This document shows positions 12,294-24,500 of a stretch of DNA of 64,000 bases, piece after piece. Source of the DNA: Ancylostoma caninum (lineage: Eukaryota; Nematoda; Chromadorea; Rhabditida; Ancylostomatidae); assembly GCA_037903475.1 (NCBI GenBank), contig JBAJFG010000370.1, positions 1,416,501 to 1,480,500 of the forward strand. Reading direction: 5' to 3'. A model generated the notes under the pieces. The model was given only the letters and a program-made list of their open reading frames with translations. It ran no database searches and was not told the origin of the DNA. The position numbers and the translations under genes were made by a program. Numbering within the stretch: position 1 is the first letter of the stretch; the number at the start of each line of letters is the position of its first letter.

Positions 12294-13148
12294 GGGGTCG
12301 TAGTAATTGCGCTGGAACCGACGGTTATAGAGAAAGTTGTGGTCTCGAACAACTGTCGGTTTTCGAGGTTAACCGACTTATAACCAGATCTAACCAAATT
12401 CTTGTCATCACTTGAACTACATCCACTCCATTTCCACTTATTTGCAACGAGGAAACGAACGCGCGAAGACTTGCGTGCATGACAACAGTCATCGCACTGA
12501 GCCACAGTTTTCAAGGACATACTTATTCAAACACAGGCAATGACGAAAGAATCCAATGGTGTACACCTCACCGCTGTTAGTAGATGTTCTTCACGATTAA
12601 TCCGTTTTCTGTTTCGAATGAAAGAGTATTTATTTTATTGTCAGAGCTATTCGGTTGTTTTAAATGCAAAAAGAATAATTTGGAACTTGAAACGGAAGGA
12701 AATTGCTTATTTTTCCTAAATATTTAAAATATCAGCTTTGCAGTAACAATGCCTAGTTAAAAATGCCCGAATTTTAACGCAAAATCATGCTGCATTACCA
12801 CTTACACATTTGTATAACCGGGATCTAAAAAGTCCTCTGAAGGACTTTTTAATAACCAGGATGTCCCCTTGTCTGCGTCTTAGACATTTGCGCGCTCTCT
12901 ATGCGCGCTCTATCAGTATCAATATGGCGGTATCATTGCGATCCAACAAACCGACGGTTTTGCAGCGCCCGAGACCAGCATACAAACTGCGGTATAACCT
13001 GCCGGTTATATCACGGTTATTGAAACCGAGTCGAAATTCATTTCTTCCAGACCATTTCAAGATAGTAATGGTTTCTCGTTATGAAGTGTATAACTGCCGG
13101 TTCAACCTCCTGGTTAACCGGCAGTTATAGCGCAATTACTACGGCCCC
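12294..13148. mobile_element. MITE-like element with GGGGYCGTAGTAATTGCGCT inverted ends
   Basis: GGGGTCGTAGTAATTGCGCT at 12295-12314 is mirrored at about 13129-13148 (GGGGCCGTAGTAATTGCGCT on the other strand). Subterminal stretches around GGTTATA and CCGGTTAACC repeat in both arms. The centre contains a perfect stem AAAAAGTCC...GGACTTTTT (12828-12851). The left side reads CAGGGG, which is reminiscent of hAT ends, but no 8-bp duplication could be identified. It is non-coding. Confidence 0.62.
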
Positions 13149-13869
13149 AGAAAATCTTCGGGGAAGATATTCCAATTCTTACATTAAATGTTTCTTAGTT
13201 GTTTGCTTCCATTCGTCTATGCTCGGGTACAACATCGTTTGATAATATAGAACCGATTCACAATCGTTTTTCTAGAGAGCGAGCTTGGCTGTGGAAACCC
13301 TGACCTTGAGGGAATTACTGTTTGCTGATGAGGTGAGCTACTGATCGCCTAATAGAATTTAATGAAGAACCTTGAGTCTGTTTTCAGTGTGTGCAGTTGA
13401 TGAAGTTCTGGGCGTCATGGTTGGTCAGTTGGGACTGCATCAATTTTGCGATTGCTTTGATTGGTGCAGTTCTACTGGAGTTATGGCAAAGCGACGGTGG
13501 GCAACGGTGACTCCACGGAGCGGCCGTCGGTTTTCGCGATCCAGTGAGTAGTATCGTAGAACTGCAGAAAATGGAATTTTACATTGAAATTTCTAAAGAG
13601 AATTAGCAATTTGGCTTTAGTCAAAGTTTGCACGAGTTTGGAAGTACATAGCCGGACGAGTTCAGGCGCTCGTAGGATGAGATCTTACTCCGCGACGCGC
13701 ACAAGATCGGACAGGAGTATTCGGACGAGTTCGGACGGAACCGTCGTGCTCACTATCCGCCAATTAATTCGAAACGGACCGCACCTCTTGCGGCAATCGC
13801 CACATAGCTGAGAATAAAAAGTGTGCTCGATACTGGCTTAGATGTGGTTGTCATCATGCTAACCTTTTT
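13149..13869. other. Intergenic, unresolved
   Basis: On the plus strand there is a short coherent stretch at 13266-13507 reading VETLTLRELLFADE, then an intron-like GTGAGC...TTTTCAG, then CVQLMKFWASWLVSWDC. It could be a relic of reverse transcriptase, where LLFADD is the usual motif, but it is too short to call. Nothing else is supported. Confidence 0.25.
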
Positions 13870-14850
13870 ATTTATTTATTTTCTGCACTTACAAGGTGCG
13901 CTCACAAACAGGAAACACAAACTCACAACTGCATAGTAGGACTAAGGAGATTCTAGGAGCCATGAATGGGTAAAACAGTTTCTTCTTAATAACTGCAGAG
14001 TAGGGTTGCTTGCGCTAACGCCTTCGTTTGCCTGACATTGTGAGGTGTCCTGTCGGAGATTGCCATTGGAATTTCGAAAAGAAAGTCGAATACTATTCGA
14101 TGCACAGGCTTTCTTTGTGAGGAGGTAAATGGCTCTAGGGATAACGCCACTTCCCACGAGCGTATGAGCATGCGCAGGAAATCTAGCACTGGGTTTTGGA
14201 TGTTAGGAATTCCTCCCCCCTAACAACCCAGTACAAGACTTACCTCATCAGAAAGACTGAGCAAGTAGCAAAATGAGCTAGTGAATCACCAGAACAAAGA
14301 TGCCTTGGCAGATTAATAACTGGGTTATCACCACGTAAGCCTAACAAGCAACTCCAAGTTGCAGGACTAAGGTAAAGCGCTACAGTATTGGCTCGACTTT
14401 GAAGCTCCCCAGTGTCTCCGATAGAATGCTCTGGACTATGCTCAATAGAAATCTGGATTAGACAGTACAATAAGTAGATAATCCTGTTAGCAAAAATGTA
14501 AAAAAAAACAACAGAAAGAACGTCAAACAGAGAGTAGGAATCTAGTTGGTCGACTTGCCTACGTGACATCATCTATGCCTAAAATATCTAGTATGTCTAT
14601 CTTCGCTAATTTCCGCCTAAAAGCAGCTGAGTGCTCAATGGAGAGAAAACTAGTCGGAAGCTTGTTCACTACAGTAGCCACTCGGTTGGCGAAGGCACAC
14701 TGAAGCGATCTGAACTGGAAACGACTACATTTGCTAACAGTAATGTTGAAACTTGCTCTGCGAGAACTTACCGGCCAGAAAACCCAAAATTTCGAAGCTC
14801 TACAACGTAACTCTCCCTTTTATGACACATTATACTTGAATGTTTTCCTA
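13870..14850 (-). pseudogene. LINE (CR1/RTE-type) 3' remnant, antisense
   Basis: On the minus strand, 14790-14575 reads SSRRASFNITVSKC, FQFRSLQCAFANRVATVVNK, LPTSFLSIEHSAAFRRKLAK. This is the characteristic C-terminal tail of non-LTR retrotransposon ORF2 proteins (R..F..R...WN.LP......S...F...L). The stretch further downstream (14570-13870) has interrupted frames and would be the rest of the 3' region. The reverse-transcriptase core is absent, so this is a 5'-truncated dead copy, as is typical of LINEs. Confidence 0.6.
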
Positions 14851-15521
14851 ACATTACCGCTTCAAAAGCGAGAAGGGCATAGAAATATCGGTTTATATCA
14901 TTCTAAAAAGTGTGTTATTCTCTTGGCACAGTTCTCCATCAAAACGCACTATAGATTAAGTAATATAAGTGTTTTTAAACAACACTAAGGTCTAGGCGTC
15001 TGTTGTCGACTAGAGAGGTCTTGATGTTCTCTGAAGGGAATTTTGTTGAGATTAGCTCAAATATTAAATATCCGGTAGCGGAAGAAAGACCATCCGTTCA
15101 CAGTTATTCATAAGAAGAAAAAAAAAAACAACGAAGACCTGTTCACAGAAAGCTACTTTACTTCAAGTTGTACATATGTGATATTCACGAAAAAAGTATA
15201 ATGTAGCCTTGTCGAGTTGAATTTCGCTCCGTACTTGGTGAAGTGACCAAGCATCGGTTCACGACTTCTCGAGGACACATTTTCAGACGAGCTGAATTGG
15301 AAAACGAGAGTATGTTGGATGGCTACGTTGTGGACTTTTTCTCGTTAGCTCTCTCCAGAGTTGCTATAGCACTATCGTGTATGATGCTTCCCATGCCTGA
15401 AATAAACTGATTTCAGATGTTTGTAGGTGTTCTTTCAGTATTTCTCTTTCTGTCTCTCCATTTTTCTCTATAACTCTATCCAAAAGTGAGCCACTTCCTC
15501 TTTATCACCAGTGCTGATTAT
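14851..15521. other. Intergenic downstream of the second srx gene
   Basis: This is AT-rich sequence between the LINE remnant and the stop codon of the 15.5-25.2 kb srx gene. It should contain the 3' UTR and poly(A) signal of that gene. No additional gene is supported. Confidence 0.35.
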
Positions 15522-18500
15522 TCAATTTTTTTCCTTGAAAAAGTGGCTAAGCAGGTGACGGCAGAAGTGAGGATTCAAAGTGTTGCTGGAGAAGGCAGCT
15601 ACAACCGATAGCGTTGTGGTTGACCAGATAATGAAGTGACACTGGTATGCAATGAGTAGTATAACTAATAGTATAATGATGGAAAACCCACTAAATATGC
15701 GTTTCGGCGATAGTATCAGTTTCCGGAACTCCACATTGTAGCCAATGATAATGAGCCTGGAAGCAAATGTGATAGAACACGTGACCTGCTGTTCGACAAG
15801 GACTACATGTAGATTTCTCATCAACATTCTGAAGAGGATCAAGAGCGTATGATGCGATGTAATGGTCTAAGTACTTCAGTGTGGAGGCCAGCATTTGTAC
15901 AGTAACTGTCTAGCAGTGGCGGATGCAGGGGGAGGCCCCCCCCCACCTTCGAGAATGGGTCTCCAAATTTTTGAAATTAGTTTATAGTACAAATAAAAAT
16001 CTTGTATTAGTTTATTTTTATTTGTTTAAAAGTCACCTCGCGAATAATGAGTGACTGCTTCTGCGCTTATTTATCTATTTTGTAGACTTGCCGGTGGGCG
16101 AAGTAATAGACTGAGCAGTGACATCGACCAGAACGAGCACCCAGAGAACGATCAACGATCCCAGGTCGGGGTCGGATATGAAGCTTCACAGACATTATTG
16201 CCCCTTATGACCGGTGATTGGTAGCGGGAATCCCACTACTCATGCGGTCACGAATGCGTGAACAACTCAGACACTTCAGAAGACCAGCAGTGTGCCCTTC
16301 CTAACGGTGCGGTGCCAGGCCCAGCGCAGCTTGTCGGTGGGCAAGCTGGGCTTCGTAAAAGGGTCGAAAAGCAAAAGGGGCTTCGTACGGGTTCGGGGCC
16401 GAGCCCCAGAAAAACTTTGAGGTGTTCGTTGGTCCAAAGAAAAGAAATGCGTTGATAAAGGCGATGAAAGACGAAAAAGGCTCGCAAAAGAACTGCTCGT
16501 AGCTTCAGAAGAGCAATTGCGGCGATCGATGTTGAAAAGTTCGATTGGAGCAGATCATGTACAGGTTCCCATAATCCGGAGGACTTAAACGACTCCTGCG
16601 CCGCGAAATCTGCATGGATTGAGCTGGAATCTTCAGTGAGATAAGAACTAAGGGAACACTAGAAGATTTTGGGAAAGACAATCTAAATTTGTGTGAACTA
16701 GAAAAGTATACGCTCACATTCTAAGTCTGAGTGATTGCAAGGCTCTCCCGTTAACTCGAGGCTTAACCGATTGACACCAAATTTGGGGTGAAGAAGCGTC
16801 ATAGCACTCAGAATAAATGTATGCTACCAGATCACAAAACTCATGTGGATCCAGGAATTGTATGCTCGGTAAAGGGGCCAGCCTGTTTCAGACAGGCTGG
16901 GGTACAAGCTGAGCCTGTCGGGGGCATAATTCCCCTATTCAAACACATAAGTTTCCAACCTGCTACCATGCCCCCTATACTTGTTATCACTTATCATCTC
17001 CTACCTGGTGAGTATTCGCCCTTCTTCGCTCGCTCCAAGGCACTATCGCAAGCCGTTTAGCCGCGCTCCAAAGCGGAACGCCGACCCAATCGAGCCTGCG
17101 CGGGAACTGAAATCATTTGAAAGCCCCTTTGAAAGCCTCGGTCCTTTTTTTTTCTACGAAGGCTACTGTCATTAGTTTGGTCTCTACTTTTTTCCAGAGT
17201 TTTTATTCCTTTATTCTCGATTAGTTTGTTGATCTGTTCGGCTTTCGGCGACCAATGTCGACCTTATCGTTTCCTGATTCCGTCAGTATTATTTCTGCCG
17301 CAGTGTGGAATGGTCCACTCATTGATTGCTCTTGGTAAAGAATTATAGTTATGTTTTGTCGGTTTACACTGGTTATTGCAGTTATGTTTTGTGGTTTCAC
17401 AATGGGTTATCGTCTTTCAATTGCTATTAATTGCTTTAATTGCAATCACGGAGAATGCTTGTAGAATTGCTATCATTGGATGCGGTCATTCCCTTCTATC
17501 TATTGTTAGTTATTCTCAGAGGGGGCTTTGTAAAATCTGCATTTTTCAAAGGGGGCTTTGTTTTGGCTACGACCCTAATACAGGCTCGTGCCGGGGCCTG
17601 AGCGGTGCAGCTGCGCACTTGTTTTTATCCTAACGGACCGGCACCAGTCCCTATCTTAGCGGACCATCAAGACAAGCCCGAATTGTCGGCGAGGTATCTA
17701 AATAAATGTGATAATAGATATCGTTTCTTACAAGACCGCGGCGACGTTTCATTCTCTATTCCTATGGAAAGCAGCAGACACTGCAATGTATAAATTTGCC
17801 TACTACTCTGGTTGGCTAGTTCAGAGCGCCGCATGCGAGCTTTTGTGAGTTTCTACAGTTCTCGACAAGTCGTGGAACTTATCCCCTTTTCAATTCTAGA
17901 TGATTTAAATGTGGCAAGCATGTAACTGTTAGAATTCGAAATATTCCAGCTTATCATCCCAGGTTTGTCTTGTTCTTAGGCTCAAGCTGCCAACTTTCAA
18001 TAAATTGTATGATTTTGATTGAAAGCTCACTGTAAATTCTGTACCTTACAGAAGAACATCCAGCTGATCCAACTAATTCTATTTGAGGGAAGTATAAGAA
18101 AACACTATCATACAGAGGATAGATGGCGTACACTGAAGGCCAACAATATAAGCACGTCCTTTTCATACTTCCCTTCATAATTTAGAGCTTGTGTCAACTG
18201 TTATTGGAAACATTTGGTGACAGACAAGAATATTGATCCAGGGAGAGGGCTACCAAACGTCTTAGTTTTTTTTTATTCGAGGAACAATATTTCTGACTTC
18301 GGACAGCTGCTCCACAAGAAGATTATTTATGTGAAATGATGGCATAAAATAAATCTGGATTATGAGTATGATGTTATTGTATTACGTAGTTGCTACAATA
18401 AGGATCTACTGAAGTAGAAAGCACGGAGGACTGGAGCTATCAGGTGCATACCAAAATGAGAGCGGCTCGTCGGGTGCTAGGTGCACGACTGGGCTTCTAT

Positions 18501-21500
18501 TTCTAATCAGCAGCTGATCGCACCGTCAGATTTTCTGTGCACGGCTGTTCCTCTAAATGTGCCCAAGAAGGAGCAAAAGCGAATATTCTGTCAATGGTGC
18601 GCATTCGCTGCATTTTCTGCAAGTTTCTTCTGTACAATATCTCAGGCTCACTTTATGTCTAATGAATTGACGACACGTGGTAAGACATAGCTCGACAGGG
18701 TTAGTCAGGTACTCATCCTCATTGGTAACCGACTGCAACATGAATTATGTTGACTAAGCTCACATCACCCTACGTATGCCGATTCAATCCAAATAGTTTG
18801 ATCAGTCGAGCCTCTTCTAGCTCGAAGAGCTTGGAACGATTCAAGAAACACTGTTCCTGTGTCTGTTCTCAATCAGCTCTCAAAACCGATTGATCCTTCA
18901 TCCTGCACTCTGCAATCTATTCTACGGGAAATCAATCCGTATTTAAGGCACCTTCTTTGAGGTCAGTCAAGCACTTTGTCCAAATCGCTGTCGATTTCAC
19001 CCTTTCAAACTCTGACCAAACTTGCCGAAATGTTAGCTGTTAATAAAGAAAGTCACAACCTTGTGTACAGCTCTACACCACTAACCTGCTAATTTTTAGT
19101 TCTGTACCACATAGGCTTTTATTGCTGTATATGGTGAAGATATAGCACCGAAATCTTGACCATACAATACTTCCGAACGTCTATAGGTGTGGACGACAAG
19201 AGAGAGGATAAATACTATGGAGCTGAAAACTTACGAGTCTGTACAGTGTACTAGATTCCACGCCACTGTGGTAAGAGCCCACACTGCCCATTTATTTTGG
19301 AACTGCCAAGCTAGAGAGAAGTACGTGTACAGCTCAACAACGAAAACGATCCCTTGAAGAACAGCCTGAACGAACAATAAGTTCTGTACGAAGTAAAAAC
19401 AATCACAAGTTTTCCTGTTTTGTCCGTAAAGAGGTATCGGACATGGAGAAGCCACAAAATTTTATTTTCGAGATTTATGCTGCTAAAAAATTGTTTGGAC
19501 CTTCACGAATCTAAGAAGTTTTCTAGAGTTGCAGTTGATTTCAGTAAAGCCGCCAGTTTGAAGTGGTTTTCGCAAATATTTTGGAAAAATATATCTTAGA
19601 AGCAAAATCTAACCGTTTTTGATGGCATACATACGCGCAGCTCTGTCCCCCGCCAACAGCAGTACTTCTCACCTAGTACACCGACGTTGCCGCTAAATCA
19701 TAGCGACTACATCCGTACTTGTCATTACATTGGGTCCCATTCTCCATGGGTTTTCCACAAAATTATGCCGCGGCACATCTTTCTTGCATCGTTGCGCTTG
19801 CAAATTTCGAGCGTAGTGGAAAAAAAGTATGGAAATGTATTATTTCGGAAGCTTGATTGATTGCGTAACTGGACCCAGAAAAGCTCATAATAGCCTATGA
19901 TGACGCATTTATCCTGCGTGTGTGAGTGTAACCTTCTTCTCAAAAAGAAAAACGGATTCTGTTGCTGCAGAATCCCCACATCCTCAATTAGAAATACAAT
20001 TTGGATGTGCGCTGGAATGAACTCTCAATGTTGATGATTTATAGATCATCAACCAAATAGTTCGAACTTGTAGGTACAAAGATCAAGTGTATGTTTAGCC
20101 GCTGGTTGTTTTCCACCAGCATTTGTGCTTAGGTGTCTAATCACTCAATTCGGAGTGACAATTGAGCAGACGGGGTCGACCCTTAGAGCGGCACCCCTTT
20201 GTATCGTTGTATCCATTGGCACTTTAATCACATCGGTTCCTTATCGGGTCAACCCCGCCCATTTCTAGGTGCATAAAAGGGGCTCCCGAATGTACATTGT
20301 ACTCGTCTATTCTGTGTGCAAGGGCAATAAATCTACGCCCAACCTCGTCTACCCATAATCACTTGGCCGCATCCAAACTCAATGAGGTCGTTTCTTTTCG
20401 TAACAGTTTCGCCATCACCTGCTTCAGAAAGTTGATTTCTTTACTTCGACGCCGATCCGTATCCCTCTGTCCAGCTCTACGCATCTGAAGAAGATTCAAA
20501 TTGATAGGACCGTCTATTTTACCCACGTGAATTGTAGGCCCACCTTCAAATTCGTTATGTGTACTTTGACGACTGTTATAAAATCCACAACACCGATGAT
20601 GATCACAATGGAGAGATCTTTGTAGAAATCTATGTTCCATGATATAAACTTGCACTGCTGAAATAAATAATCGGGTGTAGAGTCTTATTTTGGGCCTCTC
20701 AATTGGGGTCCAGAGGCAAGATTACTCAGAACGCAAAAGCAGCCACCACCTAATACTTTCCTTACGGATTTTCTACAGTTACGAAATGCTAAAGTTCCTA
20801 GTTACATCTCATTCAGTCATATTCATACCAAAATGATTTGACTATAGATGGTAGGCGAAGTTCAGCTTTGAGCACTGGCATACCGTAGCATACTGCGCAC
20901 ACAAATCTTCCTCGCACTTCATCCGCAATTACGACCGCAGCACGGAGTCGGCCGACTGATCACTGGTTCATCGATGGGAAGTACAGGTAACTCCAAACGA
21001 TAGTGTGCATCCGCGCCGCAATGCCGCCCCTTGCACACGGCCGTTTCAGCTCCCTGTAGGTTGCATATGGAAGGAGATTCTACTAGATGGCAGCAGGGAA
21101 ACATCAAAATGGAAGGAATCACGCCAATACATATTAAAACTTACAAGAAAAGGTGTAAGAATTAGATTGAACAACCCAGCAGAGCGATACGACCTCACGG
21201 CTGTAATTGCAGGCAACGTCCGAGATGGCGTGCCATCTGGCGGCTGGTCAGCTAATTCGATTTGATTTTTACACCTTTTCCTCTAAGAAGGGAAGTGCAC
21301 GAACATAAGCTACGCTTTCGGAACGAGACATATATGGTTGGAACACTTATTTCAAGTGATGTTACAGATTATATTTGAAATTTGCTAAATGGTTAATACA
21401 AGCTCAAAATTCCATCTCCTGCCACATTGAGAAATACCTCCCTCAATCATGGCTTGGCAGCTGGATAGCCGAGTGGATAGTGATGCTGACACGTAGGATT

Positions 21501-24500
21501 GCTATCGGGGGTTTGCATCCTGTCCCCCATCAGACCTTTGCAAACTTTGGTAGCTAATCTTTGACATAGTGGGAACTGTTCAGGAGATAAACGAGGAATA
21601 GCTACGAGTGCTGCTTTGAAAATAATGGAAAATTGCTCTATACTCGGTGTTAATGGAATATCGCTGCAAAGAACCAGTATTTTGATGTGCCATATAATCT
21701 ATTCGGTCACTTTCTCATTCTATGTATAACCGCCTTACGTGGTCGACTGCTCACGCGTGGTAGCGCTTTTGCTGGCCAAATTTGGTCTTACTGTAGCTTT
21801 CATAGTGTAACATCAATAATCAGCAATCTCCTAAACAGCTCCTCACCCTGTCAAAGGTCAGCAATTGAGTTTTGCAGAACAAAAATGGGGGGCAGGATGC
21901 AAACCCTCGACCTTCATCCTATGAGTCAGCATCACTAATCACTCGGCTATCCAGCTGCCAAGTCATGATTGAGGGAGGTATATGTCAGTGTGGCAGGAAA
22001 TGGAATTTTGAGCTTGTATTAACCATTCAGCAAATTTCAAATATAATCTGTAACATCGTCTGAGATAAGCTTTCCAACCATGTATGTCTCGTTCCGAAAG
22101 CGCAGCTTAATTTCATGCACTTCCCTTGTAAGTTTTAATATGTCTATTGTGTGATTCTTTTCACACTGATGTTTCACTACTGTCACTTTGTGGAATCTCC
22201 TTCCAGACGCATCCTGCGGCGTCCTACCAGCGGTCAGTTGGCCAACACCGTGCGTAAATACTACTTCACTCCTTCGAAAAGTAATGTCGCAGAAAAGTTC
22301 CGAACGTACCTCTGTCTGACTAAAGACAAACGCCCATATGCTGTCATCAACAAGAAAATCGCAGTCGTCTGGAGGGAAAAAAATCTATTGATCTCGTGGT
22401 TTGCATATCTGCTACAAAGACAAACTTACAGTAGACATACATCACAAACGCAGGGATAATTGCCATAACCCATGAGAAGACGATTAGAACATTTGTATTG
22501 GATGGGCTGAAAAACTAGTTCTTAAGAAGTGTGAGCGTTAATTCTGTGCTGCGTGGGCATAAATCAGAATAGTTGCGCTGGTTGCTTGCCTGAAGTATTT
22601 CTCATAGCTCAGAGGAAGGCAAATGGCGCACATACGATTGAGGGCGATAAACAAGTGTGAAAATATGCAGATATCGTAGCACATCAACAGCACCATACCA
22701 AATCGTTTTGAAATTATTTTCATGCCGTCAATATTGCTGTAAAAGGATCAGGCACGACGTTTGTCATCTCTTCAGACGTGGCTATAGGAAGTTCTACGTC
22801 ATACTTACAAAAACACCATAGGTGAATAGAAAAAAGCGAATATGGAGCAGAGCACAGCTTCGGCGGTGGACTGACTGGCCAATAGACGTCCGAATGAGTT
22901 TCGCATGGATGGAAGACGTTGAGAAGACGTTGCGACAAGCCAGTTGCCCATGGATCCGATGAAGGATATCTGGTGTGCAAAAATTACAAATCGCACCAAT
23001 TCCTTCCGTTCTGCTTAGTAAATTCTTCAGCTGACAAAAAATAAAATAAAACAAATAAAATAAAGCTTTACTCAGCTGAAAGAGCATACCACACCATAGC
23101 TCTCAAAGATTTGTATTTCTTCAGAAACCCGCACTCATTATTCACTCATGGAAAGTTAGCCAGTCTTCCTCTGAGTGTCATACTGAGCGATTGGTTCTCC
23201 ACTGCTCTCTTCAGTACACCCTACCACCATCTTTGCAGGAGGACCCGGCCCAACACGCAGTTGGCGAGCGTGGGTCGTAAGCGAGAACGATCAGCAGATT
23301 GGTGCAGCACCGATACTGTCAACGTCTACCCAAGAACGGCACAGGAACAACCAGAGGATCAAGAAGTCAGCATGGCAAAAGATGAGTTTCCGTTCCTCAG
23401 CTTGCCAGATACCAGAGTTCCAGGAGGAGAGCATAGGCTACACGATGGCTTCTTTCTTGAGAAGAGGCTGCTGTGAAGAGCCTTCAGTGTGCTGGATCCT
23501 CTTTCGTGTCACATAATGCCGTCCATTGAGCAAGATCGTTGATGGCCGATGGAAATCGTTGAAGATTCAAGAACTCTGCCTAACCCTCCATACAGAAGAG
23601 AGACTTACATTCGTCGTGTTGATGTGAGAAAGAGTGTTTAACACATTCGCGACAACGCAGATTTTCCGCTCAGGGCCACTTTGGACCAGAGCGAGTTTGC
23701 GCTTGTTTCTCACCGGAGTTGCGAGAATTAGGGCATATTTGACATGCTGATCACAAATATGCCATCCATTTTACTTGGTAAAGCACTTCTGTAGTGTTAC
23801 TGTATGCATACTGTAGAAACTGTAGAAAGACCTTTTTCTATCAGAATTCAACCAAATTTTCACAGGAGGGTTATTTTACATAAAGATTAAGAATATGATA
23901 TCCAATGTCTACTGCATCACTGCGGGGTTACTGTAACATACTGTAGGAACCGTGGGGAAGGTTTTGCATCACAATTTGCCCGAAACTGGGGTTATTTTAC
24001 ACTCTGATCTCGAATATGGCACCTATCTTGAATATGAATATCAAATTCGTGTTCAGCATGTCAAATAATCCCAATTGCCAAAGTTTCACTGAATTTGGTG
24101 AACAAAATGCATCCACAGTATGCCTACAGTAACCATACGATAACGCTGCAGTAACCTTAGAGTACTGCTCTACGGTGCACGACTGAGGACGTGTTTATGT
24201 TCAGCACGTCATGTAACCCTAAAGTTCAAATTTGCTGTAGATGCTGTGAGAAAATACATCAACAGCATCTACAGTATGACTACAGTAATCCTACAGTAAC
24301 GCAGTTACGGTACAAAATGGATGCCATTTCCGTGTTCAGCGGATAGAATAACCCCTAGGGACAGAATTTGGGAGAGCTCCACCTGAGAAAAAGGGATAAA
24401 ACGGATACGACCCACCGGTGGGTCGTATTGTCCTCTACGTAACTTCCCGTACGACCCACCGGTGGGTCGTATTGTCCGTTATGTGTTAAAGAATAAAAGG

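Noticed and set aside
20359..20655. 98-codon minus ORF starting MQVYIMEHRF
   Set aside because: It is an out-of-frame reading across two real srx exons and their intron; the true frame is QCKFI... and RRSKEINFLKQ.
22151..22459. 102-codon plus ORF
   Set aside because: It runs antisense to two srx exons and covers the flank of the foldback element.
23111..23476. 121-codon plus ORF
   Set aside because: It has no recognisable domain, lies in an srx intron next to a transposable element, and no splice signals or homologous motif support it.
24160..24320. Repeated CTACAGTA words as a possible CRISPR-like or satellite array
   Set aside because: The words are irregularly spaced and lie in a eukaryotic transposable element; no repeat-spacer order exists.
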